From Sycobia sp. Sy_11 (lineage: Eukaryota > Arthropoda > Insecta > Hymenoptera > Epichrysomallidae): 64,000 nt of DNA. Numbering within the stretch: position 1 is the first letter of the stretch; each line of letters opens with the position of its first letter. Location of the stretch: NCBI GenBank assembly GCA_018907035.1, contig JACCIC010000124.1, forward strand, positions 107,501 through 171,500, written 5' to 3'. Below, piece by piece: positions 43,311 to 54,173 of the stretch. Made by a program: the position numbers and the translations under genes. The notes below the pieces were generated by a model that saw only the letters and a list, made by a program, of their open reading frames with translations, ran no database searches and had not been told where the DNA came from.

Positions 43311-44150
43311 GTGCATGTAAGTTTCCAACGTGTTTCCAAAATGTAAGGTTTTATTACAGAAACATGGTTACATACCCTATATTCAACGTGTCATCCATCA
43401 AAAGCTATAACTTTCCTATCTTTCTGGCAATTGATGATTTCCCGACCAAAAAAATTTCTCGTCTTTCGAGCCCAAGAACGTATTTAATTTTTGATTCCGT
43501 CTACTGAACTGAAACATATGCTCGTAAGAGTGTTCGGTATTAATGGAAACAAGTGGTAGTCAGATGGTGTTAAGATAGGATTATAAGGCAGATGAGGCAG
43601 AATTTCCCAACCACTTTTTTCGAAATAGTTTTTGACTGAAGCCGCAAGATATGGCCGAGCGTTATTGTGATGAAAAATGACGAACTCATGCCTGGTCTTA
43701 TATTCTAGCCGTTTTTCTTGTCTCTCGACTTCAATTTTCACGCCACACACTTTTCAACCTTTTTAATTAATCCCAATGGCTTTAGGTGCAGAGAAACGTC
43801 TTCAAAATCACCACTTTTAAACCATTTGAACCACTTGCGGCACGTCGATTTACCTATACATTCCACCTCATAAGTTTTCGAAAGCGAACGATAGACGTCA
43901 GCTACACTTTTCCTCTTATTAAAAAATATAAGTAGCGCTTTCCGCAAATGACGTTTAGTTGGCTGGAAAGTTACCATCGTTTTGCTTGAGAAAATAAACG
44001 CCACCGAAAGTAATGCTCAAATATAATGCTGCAAGGTTGTTGACAAACACACAACCTACAAATATAATACATGAGGTCTGACATTTCTGCCCGGAATCCA
44101 CTGTTGATGCCATCTTTTGAACAATGCTGGAAACTTACTTGTAGACCCAA
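43305..44150 (-). mobile_element. Internally deleted mariner, 846 bp
   Basis: Terminal repeats TTGGATGTGCATGTAAGTTT (43305) and TTGGGTCTACAAGTAAGTTT (minus, from 44150) flank it, with TA on both sides. On the minus strand, FQPTKRHLRKALLIFFNKRK and CRKWFKWFKSGDF are the N-terminal helix-turn-helix. After a gap the C-terminal half reads FHHNNARPYLAAS (second catalytic Asp replaced by Asn), then PYNPILTPSDYHLF (third Asp kept). The middle with the first Asp is deleted. Both halves are open frames. Confidence 0.85.
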
Positions 44151-45636
44151 TACCTAGTAGCTACTATCAAGCCCATTGAAACTTGTCAGATTTTTATGAG
44201 GGAATTAGAGGGCAAATTCTAAATCGAAATTTATTGTTTCGATTTGCAAATTGCCGCATGGAGTATGGATTCATATGGAATAATTCTGCCATTGCAAATG
44301 TATTTCACTCCTTTTACTATGTGACTCTGTCTCGTCATGCTTCTTCTATTAACTACACAAATCACGTCTTCTTTATCGCTGCCGGCCCCCGTTGATGCAA
44401 ATCGATTGAGTGCACAAGAGAAAAACATTAGAATATGAAATCTGAAAGTACAACATGGCGTGGATATTGGCATTGTCAAATGTTACTTATATTCTTTTGA
44501 AAAAATTGGTATAATTAACATTTTTGATACGGTTGTGAATGAACAACTGATGATTTTAAATCCAATTTCAACTTCGCAATTTAAGATCGCTTAAAATAAG
44601 TTTCTACTCAACAAAAGAAAACTTTGGTAGCACAATATATAAAAAAAACTACATTAATAATGTTATTGACAAGCGTAGATTAAAAAAATTATGACAAAAT
44701 ATTCATATTCATTAACTGACAACTCTATTAAAATGCCCTGCGCACAAAATTTGAATGAACATATCCAAATATAATAAAATATTAAATCTATAATATATAA
44801 TATTAAAATATATATATATTCTTGGAACGTGACAATGAAATAAAATGTTATCATGCGTTCTGACTATTTCTTCAATTATTTGGTAATATCTATCATATCT
44901 CCGAGTTTTTCACGCTCTTTTGCAGTGCTTTCACCTTGCATATTTCTTTGGACGAATTATGCACGTAGAACATAATACCATCTACCTTATAATCGATGTT
45001 TTCTGTTTTATTCTTTCAATTATAAATCCGAAAGCACGCTATCATCTATATTTTTTATTTACAAGTCCGTGTTAACTAATATTAGAATAATCGAAATTAC
45101 AGTATTAGCAGATGATTGGTAAAATAATCTAATAGTGTTGACACTAATAGTAACTATGACAAGAAATCTTTGTTTTATTTATAACAAACTTTTTAAACCT
45201 ATGAATGTTTTTCTTCAGTGTCACTATAAAAAAATTTATTTCACGATACAATTATATATACAGTGAATATAAATATGGTGATCACAATAATATATAAAAC
45301 AAATGACGAGGTTCATGGGAAGCCTTTTCTTGTTGTTACGTATTAAAGAGCCGGAAATCGCATTCTGGACAGTTAAGTAAGAGGACGTTTCATAGACATG
45401 CGTGAATCATGAATAAAATTCACTTAACCTTATGGTATGGTGTGGAATTGTAAATGGTACTTACTACATCCACGTCGTTGTTTCTGGATAACGCTAATAG
45501 TAAGGACTACTTGTTCAAGATCAATATTTTCAAGGTATTTGTCACATTGGGGTTGAACATTGCTCATAAAAGTACATTAACGACAATTATTCTATCAGAA
45601 AACGCAATCAAATAGAAACCACAGGATTTTTTAACA
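44151..45636. other. No gene recognised
   Basis: A mixed-composition piece (44160-44480) has open frames on both strands but no recognisable family. From 44500 it is AT-rich. Confidence 0.45.
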
Positions 45637-46083
45637 TTTGACCTTGAAATGACTTTTTAAGGGTCCTAACAATTTTTATTTACTGTTTCTGACGTGAAAT
45701 TTCCCGCTCTTTCCAAATCCAGTGTCAAAAAAGGGTTCCCTTTGGAAAGAACACCCTAACCTCTAGATAGTCTTGAAAACACGGGTTTTGCTGGAATTTG
45801 ACATTGAAATGATCTTTTAAGGATAATAAAAAGATTTTGTTATACCGTTTCGGACGTAGAATTTCCCGCTCTTTCTGAATCCAGTATCAAAAATAGGGGT
45901 TCCCATTTAAAAAAAACACTCGGACCTTCAAATATTCTTCAAAATCGATATCAGGGTCAAATTCAAGGTCACCATTATTTGACCCCCTTGTCATGATCAA
46001 CTTTTGTCTAAACCATTTTTTCGTTTCACCTCTTAGGAACGAAGAAATTCGGGTGTATAGATTAAAATGGCCCACCCTGTATA

Positions 46084-46117
<34 letters not shown>
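45637..46117 (+). repeat. 160-bp tandem duplication ending at CACCCTGTATA and (TA)n
   Basis: Unit 1 (45637-45796) and unit 2 (45797 on) share TTTGAC(C/A)TTGAAATGA, TTTTAAGG, TTTC(T/G)GACGT, ATTTCCCGCTCTTTC, AATCCAGT(G/A)TCAAAAA and GGGGTTCCC or its variant. After the second unit the sequence leads to TAAAATGGCCCACCCTGTAT (about 46064-46083), then a TA tract to 46117. A similar end (AAAATGGGACACCCTGTGTA) precedes the CA tract at 57769. It looks like an unclassified interspersed repeat. Confidence 0.6.
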
Positions 46118-46120
<3 letters not shown>

Positions 46121-46298
46121 AACAATGTATGTCTGCATGTATGTCCTTTCTAGGCGCCGAAATTACTGCACCGATAGTCTTGGAATTTTAACTATATATT
46201 CTGCACGGTCAGGTTTATATAATAGGCTATATTTTTTGCAAAGTCAAAAAAAAAAGGTTGGCAACGAAGGTAGTTACTTTACCAACCATCTCTATAAA

Positions 46299-46302
<4 letters not shown>

Positions 46303-46354
<52 letters not shown>
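46303..46354. repeat. (TA)n microsatellite
   Basis: About 26 TA units. Confidence 0.95.
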
Positions 46355-46357
<3 letters not shown>

Positions 46358-46529
46358 TAGACTGCTATGCTAGGATCCATACAATATGTCGTTGCGTGCG
46401 CATGGAGAGGTCAGAAAACGCGAGAGAGAAAAGGTGAAGTATCAGGGGAACGCGCCCACGTGCTCTAGGCAATACCCATGAATATTGAGTAATCCCTCTC
46501 AATCCCTGTGAGTTTTTCTCAAGTTCTCT

Positions 46530-46541
46530 TCTGTCTGTCTG

Positions 46542-46586
<45 letters not shown>

Positions 46587-46612
46587 CTCTCTCTTTCTGT
46601 CTGTCTCTTTTA
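46530..46612. repeat. (CT)n/(CTGT)n microsatellite
   Basis: CTGTCTGT units pass into a CT run, with single-base interruptions. Confidence 0.93.
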
Positions 46613-46619
46613 TAAGAAA

Positions 46620-47340
46620 GTGATAAATCAAATATGATTATACCTATAGCATGCTCGAAAAATATGAAACGCAATGAAACAATTTTCGCAAAAGTTTGAA
46701 GTCTACAATTAGCAGATTTTTTAGATCTATGTAATTATTTAAACGTAAATAAATTCTTGACAATGATAATTATGATTATCTCAATGTTAAGTTAATTTTA
46801 CCAAAACGGTTCTGTTGCAATATAATTGATTTTGTTAAATAGAGAAACATTGTAAATTACATATAATATTCAAAATAAATTAATATTTTAATTAACTAGT
46901 AATAAGACAAAACAAAGTTACGCATTTAAAATGTATAATATATAATTTCTGCAATTAGACTATGACATATACATTTTTTTAGTTCTAAATATTTGAAAAA
47001 TAGAAGATATTTAATTTTGAACTTCAGACAAAGAACGCTTTCAATTAATTTTGTTTCTCAGAAACTACACATTAATAAAAAGTACAGGATTTTTAGGTTT
47101 TTCTTAAACCTTGACAGATTTTCTTAAACATAATAACATTAATAACTGAAACAAATATTTTAATTTATTTTAAAACTTCTCAATAACAAATAAATTAATC
47201 GATTGTGTTACATTTAGTTTCTCTGAAGATTTTCTTTAATTTATAATTTTTATATTTAAATACAGATTTTTGAAATATAACAAATGGTTTATTCTTATAC
47301 TATTAGTAAACCATTTATTAAAAATAAATCATTTATTGAA
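46620..47340. other. AT-rich, nothing recognised
   Basis: No supported feature. The integrase and 3' LTR of the neighbouring gypsy element should lie here or before, but were not seen. Confidence 0.45.
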
Positions 47341-47348
47341 ATATTTAT

Positions 47349-49859
47349 TTAAATACAGTAAATATTTTTTAATGTATGTAAACTAAAAATTTGTTTTAAC
47401 AAATTCGATTCCTGCTTGCCGGCGAGAAGATTATAGTTGCTCGGTCGATATGTAATTTTGAAGTCGTATTGACTGAATTTGAGAGCCCATCTAGCTAAAC
47501 GTCCAGACGGGTTTTCTATTTTGTTTAACCATTTTAAACACTGGTGTTCGGTCAATACAATAAAATAGTAACCTTTAAGATCTTCTCTGAACTTCTAGAT
47601 CCCCCAGTTAATGGCTACATACACAAGCTCCGTTGCAGAATAATTTGAGAGTATGACTGGCATGAGCAATAATTCGTTCATCTTGCATCTTCCGTTTTTG
47701 CATCGGTTTGTAGTATGGATGGCTTCTCCCAGTCTGGGCAGACAAGAATCGGTGCATTTGTTAATACATTTTTTATTTTATTAAATGCTTTTTGTTGTAT
47801 TTCTCCCCATTCCCATTTAGGTTTTTCCTTTATTAGTTTATGGTGAGGAGCTGCAACATTTGGTATATCCTTTAGAAAGCGTCTAGACCACGATATTACT
47901 TCCATAAATCATTGTATTGCTTTTGCGTTTCTAGGCGGAGATAAATTTGTGACGGCTGCAGTTTTTTCTGGATCTGATGAACTAAATATTTTAATTGGTG
48001 ACGGAAACAATTGCATTTTTCAAAGTTCGGTTTCAACTTGACGTTTTTTAAGCATTGAAGCAATTCTTTTAAATTTTTTTGTTAGTCATTGAATGTTTTT
48101 GAAATAATGACAATGTCATCTAAATATGCAAAAATATTTGGAGTCATTTCGGTGGTAATCACTTGGTCCAATAATCGTTGGAAAGTTGTAGGTCCAAGGG
48201 TATGATGGTGAATTCAAATAAACGTGTGCCAGGATCGATAAACGCCGTAATCGGTCAGTTTTCTGACGTGAGTCTTACTTGCTAGTAGCCACTCTTTAAA
48301 GTAATTATAGATATATATCTAGCTTCTCGTAATCTATCTAGAATTTCATTAATTTACTGTAATGGATATCCTTTTTTTCGCGACCTTATTAATTTTTCGA
48401 AAGTCGACGCAAAAACGATCTTCTCCATTTTTCTTTTTAACTATTACAATCGATGAGCTCCAGGGACTTTGACGGTTGGATTACCCCTTATTACCACATT
48501 TTATCGACTTCTAAAAAAAATTTATGTTGCAATAACGGTGTTTGTACTTTTATATTTTCTATTTTTTTCTTTTCTTTTAAAATAAATTAATTTAATATTA
48601 TTTTGTCACTTGCTTTTAAATACGTTATATCAACATCTTCTAAATTAAAAATAAATTCAATTATTGCATTTTCTGTTTGAGAAATAATTCGATGATTTAC
48701 TCGAATTTCGATATTTGATTTTTCCAATGCATCAATTGCGAGAAGCATTGGCTGATTTAATGTATTTAATACTAAGAAATCTTGTAAAAGTCTTAAGCCT
48801 TGAGTGTATATCGATCCCGAAATTAGATCACGTATATTTGCTTTGAAACCGTCGACTTACGGCTATTCTATTGCTTGCTTTAACAACGATAACATGAACA
48901 GACTTCATATAACTGTTTGTTTATGTAGGAAGTCATGGATCCTGTATCTATAAATGTATATATTTTATAATCACTTATCATTACCTCAGTAAATAATCTA
49001 TTATCTAATTCGTAATTTTGTTTTAGGGCCGGACCTGTTGCATTATAAGGCCGGCCCATTTTACATTTCCTGATGCATGACACTTGCAGTTGCGGGTGAA
49101 AATTCCGTCTTTACTGCAGTATGAACAAAATAGTTTTTTTTCAATCGTGAATATAAATCCATCATGTCCACGCTCTTTACATTTCCAACAACATTGATTT
49201 CTATCGTAAATGATGGATATATTATATTTGTTCGATGCATCTGATTTACTTATATTCACTTTATTTGGGTGTGTGAATTTACTGAGTATCTTGGCATTTA
49301 ATTTTATCCCGTCACCGAGCTCGTGCTTAGTTTTCAAATACACTTCTACTATCTGAATTATATCTACTGTTCTTGTGATTGCATTTGTCGGGACATGTAT
49401 GCGATGTTGTCTTTCATATTATAATAAATAGTTGCTATTTGTTTTGTTTCATCGAAACCTTCTCTGCGATGCATTTGTGTCATAAATGTGTTGACGCATG
49501 TTCGTATGGTTTCGTCTATTTCTTGTTTACGATTACTAATTTGCAGATTGAGATTTCTTAACTCTCCAGGCGATTATACCAGATGTCCTCGATCATATGA
49601 TACTAAATGAGACTTTAATAAAGATACATTTCCTTCACTATCTACATTTACTTTTTGTAATTCTTGGATTAATTCCTCTTTTGTTAATCGGTAAATCCAA
49701 GATATTCTCGGAGCAGTCATATTTTTTAATATTAATTTCAAAAGTAATTTTCGGCCTTACAATATTAATTTTTAACGCTTGAATTTGCGTTATTTCCGGT
49801 AATTTCTATTATTAATTTTTATTATAAACCGATAATTAATTATTCTATTGCTTCTACAG
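47349..49859 (-). pseudogene. Ty3/gypsy gag-pol, truncated and decayed
   Basis: Read from the right. The gag end has zinc-knuckle text CWKCKERGHDGF and CSYCSKDGIFTRNCKCH (about 49190-49080). The protease carries YTFIDTGSMTSYIN with DTG (about 48950). Reverse transcriptase text is weak between 48560 and 47980, with stops. Its end reads SWSRRFLKDIPNVAAPHHKL and PILVCPDWEKPSILQTDA. RNase H is cut to TEHQCLKWLNKIENPSGRL and YDFKITYRPSNYNLLAGKQ. The element stops there: no integrase or 3' LTR. A primer-binding site and LTR lie immediately upstream on the same strand. Confidence 0.82.
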
Positions 49860-49877
49860 GTCCCTGTTTAGGTGCCA
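49860..49877 (-). other. Primer-binding site of the gypsy element
   Basis: On the minus strand the 18 bases TGGCACCTAAACAGGGAC directly follow the LTR end (CGTTACA). The sequence resembles lysine-tRNA type primer-binding sites (TGGCGCC...GGGAC). Position and strand fit the gag-pol remnant downstream. Confidence 0.7.
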
Positions 49878-51068
49878 TGTAACGCTTCATCTCCGTTCTC
49901 TTTTTGGCGGATCGGAAAAATTTTGATGTTACTTTTTTATTTACTCGAGTTCGTTTGAAGAGGGAGGAACGATTCGGGACTGGTAGTTGGAAATAGGGAT
50001 GAATAACTCTAACCTCATTTTGTTTCTTTTTAAACTATTAACCAATAATATATTATTAAAAATATATAATAGTTTTCATATAAAAAAAATAACAAGAACA
50101 ATATATAACTATTTGTTCACGGGGATCTCCTTGTAGACTCCCTGTAAAATATAATAAAATCGAACAAAATTAAATTATTATTTCGATTGCTATGTATACA
50201 TATATTTATGAGCTCACGAGCTCATCGGATTATTCGGATTATGGAGATTACGCACGGCCTTCACCTATTTTCTGCCCCTTTCTATGATTTTTATATTTAC
50301 TTATAATTAATCGCGTGTCTCGATTCGTTTACTTACACGAAATCGAGTGATTCTAAAATCTTATTTTGAGTTTTGAAATGATGCTCATTTGTTTTTATAT
50401 TACTCTAAGGTATACCTTAATTAGTAATATAAAAAGATTGAAATTTTTACAATAATAAATTTATTCTTATCAAAAATATGATTGAATAATTTGTAATTAA
50501 TATAATTACATAGATTGAATAATTTATGGGATTGAATTGTCAGTTCTTTATTGACATAACTTGCCATTTTCGACATTTGTCTGGTAGAAATTTTGCCTTA
50601 ATATTATAATAATTTATTTCGGAAAAAAGGGGTGTATTTTCTCCGAATAAATTATATTCGGTTTCGAAATTAATCGCTTTAATTCCGCTGACTTTTCCTT
50701 ATACTTTTCTAGATGAAAATAAATGAATTACCTTTTCAGAAGTCGGGTGTACCCGTTCTTCTGAGCTAGTAATTTTATGACTCTTTTGTACGAGTAATGG
50801 TGCCTTCCTTTTGACTCGTAAAAGAGTTTTTCATTAAAAAAGGAAAAAGATTGGTCGGTCAGAAGAGAATCGATTTATTTCGTTACTTGAGACGTATCCT
50901 TCCTCAACCTGTACCGAAAGTAAATCACACCTGAAAAGGATGAATCGGTCCGTATAGATTTGATCCATTTCCTTACTCGAGAGGTGTCCTTCTTCAAGGA
51001 GTGCCGAAAAGGACCGCGCTCCTAGCAAAAATTAACGTACTTTTATACATTGTAAGAGTACGTTAACA
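49878..51068 (-). mobile_element. Candidate 5' LTR of the gypsy element
   Basis: On the minus strand the candidate begins TGTTAACG (51068) and ends CGTTACA (49878), short inverted termini as LTRs have, next to the primer-binding site. Length 1.19 kb. It contains a TATAAAAG close to the start (about 51040) and, at 50850-51030, two related copies of a 95-base unit (GAGACGTATCCTTCCTCAA / GAGAGGTGTCCTTCTTCAA on the plus strand). No second copy of the LTR was found, so the outer boundary is not confirmed. Confidence 0.55.
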
Positions 51069-51599
51069 ATTTTTTGGTTGGTTTACATTTAAATTTAACT
51101 TAAATTAATATCATCTTTAATACATAGTTAATTTATTATATTAAATATTACATACCTAATTTATTCTATGTTTGTGTTTATTTATTACCACGTATGCATT
51201 AGCATGTTCACAATTTTCGGTTCTATCTATTAATAGAATAAATTTACGTATTTATTATACCTAGCTTAATAACTTGAACAAGTAAAATATTTTTATTTTT
51301 ATAATTCACGTTACAAGTTTCTCCGTGTCGTTTATTTTTCTTTTCCTACTCAGTAAAAGCGTCAAGATTTAGGACCGGTAATTCGGCTGATTACACTTTG
51401 AATGCCATGTTTGCACTTCATGGTTTTAGCTGAAACTGTGTCAAGAATAAAATGCTTAAATATAAATTAGATTAGTATCATTTAATCTTTCCAAATAGAA
51501 TGATAGTTCATAAACAAGAATGTAGTGAAGTATTTAATATGGTACTTGTAGACTGATTTACCAGGTTATTAATACTGTGGTTCTGAAACAAAAAGTGAA

Positions 51600-52420
51600 G
51601 ACACGTATCATTCCCGTTAATTCTGGAATAAATCCCCTTGATTCTATTTGCAAAGAACACGATGTAGCATATTCTAACATTCATAACAATATGCAATGAA
51701 TGCTGTGCTGATGACAAAGCTCGGTTGCGTCTTAAATCGAAGGATGGAAGTATGGCCGAAAAAAGTACTACACTTATCGTGTATAATACAACGAAATATA
51801 AAATTAAGTTAGAAATGATATTGTAGAAAAATAGAGAACAAACATTGCCTGGTCAAAATAATATATTTCAAAAGCTCAATAATAAATCTAAAAACCTCGT
51901 TGGTATTTTAATATTTCTTATACCTTTATTTGCCGGTTGGGTGCAACTAGACCATTGGTCGGAGGATCTACAGGAATAAAAAAGATGTTAATAATGCAAA
52001 TATTACACAATAAGAGTTGGAAGAAAATCGAACACATAATAAAATAGTAGAAGTAATTGCTTTTGGAAAAGGTCATAATTTGAAATCTTACAAAAAAGCT
52101 TATAGTCTTTACTTAAAACTGTATAAAAGCAAAGGATTAAAAAAAAGCTTCTCTCTACAATTACCTAAATGACCATTAACTTACGCTGATTTAATAAAGT
52201 ATGTTCGTATTTTTAAATTACCCGTTTTTTGAAGAGCAGTTATATGTAATGAACTTTCATATAATGATTTTCATATAATGAATCAGGTATACTTAATCTT
52301 GATGATGCTAGTGGTCCTGGTACTCATTGGTTTGCATATAAAAAACGAGGCAATAGAGTATTATACTTTTGGCGATTTACATTCCCTTTTAGACTTTATA
52401 TTCTATTTTTATTCTTTTTT
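51600..52420 (+). pseudogene. Second Polinton remnant: phospholipase-like and protease pieces
   Basis: The order mirrors the first Polinton at 11026-12056. INPLDSICKEHDVAYSN (about 51620-51680) is the phospholipase A2-like signature with the His-Asp dyad. KSKDGSMAEKSTTLI follows. A hydrophobic segment (LIFLIPLFAGW) lies near 51910. PLTYADLIKYVRIFKLP and NLDDASGPGTHWFAYKKRGN (from about 52290) are the adenovirus-type protease, including its catalytic His region. Stops and shifts are frequent. After about 52420 the match is lost, and the catalytic cysteine part is absent. None of the other Polinton genes was found nearby. Confidence 0.78.
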
Positions 52421-52538
52421 CTTTGGTACTGATTTATGTCTAACTATGAAAAATATCAGGATTTTGATGCTTATATCTGTAGTTATTTATATCTAAAATT
52501 ACTCTTTAGGGTTTTTCGAAGTATCTGTATATAATCAC

Positions 52539-52540
<2 letters not shown>

Positions 52541-52580
<40 letters not shown>
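52541..52580. repeat. (TA)n microsatellite
   Basis: About 20 TA units. Confidence 0.95.
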
Positions 52581-52585
<5 letters not shown>

Positions 52586-53013
52586 TGATGAATGAGTGAT
52601 TTACTTTCACGCTTTCCAGAATATCAAGAAACGCGGTCGCGCTCCGAAGACAAATATGGGTACTACAACCTTCGGACAACCGTGTTATATATACATGGAT
52701 ATTATGTTTCGAGATTTTCAAATAATTGTTGGGTCAATATTAAAGCATTATATTACTTCTAATTATGTTTAAAAAAAAGCTACTCCATTATACTTCAATT
52801 CAAAAAAGTTTTTATGTGATAAACTTTTGTTATATCAAAGTTATTAAACAGTGAATTTTTTACTCCGTTTTCATTATCTTTCTAGTTATTTAATTTTGTC
52901 CATCGGGTAAATACTGACTAGATTTGCGTAGATATTTCTGGCAGTAAATAACCAAATCAAGTGGACCGACAGTGTCTCGAAGGCGAGTTTGATTTATACA
53001 TACATACATACAT

Positions 53014-53017
<4 letters not shown>

Positions 53018-53062
<45 letters not shown>
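53018..53062. repeat. (TA)n microsatellite
   Basis: A TA run preceded by ACATACATACATAGA (a short ATAC tetranucleotide repeat). Confidence 0.95.
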
Positions 53063-53068
<6 letters not shown>

Positions 53069-54173
53069 CCATCGTTTCGACGGCTGCGGATTTCAAATCG
53101 TTCGGTATTTCTATGCCGCGCTCCGCGCACGACAAACGCGAGACGCGGTCGGACCGCCGAGCTGAGTAGACGCCTTCTGAACCCGTAAATAAATAAATAA
53201 TGTTCACATCCAATCGAACCTCGTGTACTAGATCGGCTTTATTGCTGCCCTATATACAACCTTGAGGTGTACGCGCTAATAAATAATATCCTCATTCAAA
53301 TAAAGCTACTAAGTCAACACATATCATACAGCCATGTGGCTGACATGGAGAAATGGTCGTTTTGAGTAATATCTTAACAAATACAGCATCCTCAGTGAAC
53401 GCATATAACAATATATACATGGCACCTTAATATGAATGGAAAATATAAATAAATAATAATTCAAATAAGCACATCAGCTTGTGGGATGTACTGATATATA
53501 CAGGTAGATGTGCGACGCATACAGGGAACCTATAGCTGACACAACTGGGCAGTTCATTATAATAAACTAAGCGAGTCAATAGAAAATAACATTTTACATA
53601 AATAATACATATGATTAGTTAACATTAATAATAATAAGTTATAACAACTTCCAACACAAAGGGAGTATAGGTAAATAAAATTGATAATAATTTTTATTGA
53701 ATATTATCGCTCATTATTCGATAATAACAAACAAATAAAATTTTGTTATATGTTTATTAACAATGCTTGATAAATGTGAGGCAATATTATAATGATTAAA
53801 GCCAATTATTTAAACAATCACTAAACTCAAATAAATTTCATGTTAGTGAAATAAGAAGAAAGAAAATAGATAATCTTGGATAACACAAGCATAGGTAAAT
53901 TACGAGTATAAATAAAATAACAAAATTAATTATAAACAATTATAAACTATCTTGAGAAATTCGATAATATCTACGTTTCAGGGATAACTACACTAATACC
54001 GTAAGCAAAGGAAAAAAACAAGCATAGACGAGTGAAGTAATTTAAACAAAATTTGAAATAAATACATCAACCAACATAAATAAATAATAAATTAACATAA
54101 CATATACTATAAATAGATTTACAAATAGAATAAACGATTTTAACCGAATTAAATATTAACCGGAAAAAGATTG
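53063..54173 (+). other. Possible LTR and leader of the downstream gypsy element
   Basis: A CG-rich stretch (53090-53180, e.g. GAGACGCGGTCGGACCGCC) is followed by AATAAATAAATAATGTTC, a possible polyadenylation signal, and then CCTCGTGTACTAGATCGGC. This resembles an LTR end, but I found no matching copy and no clear primer-binding site. From 53350 to 54170 the sequence is AT-rich without features. Confidence 0.3.

Noticed and set aside
44183..44479. Small ORFs on both strands
   Set aside because: No family resemblance and overlapping opposite frames; left unassigned.
46125..46631. Proteins across the TA and CT tracts
   Set aside because: The frames consist mainly of Tyr-Ile or Arg-Glu strings from microsatellites.
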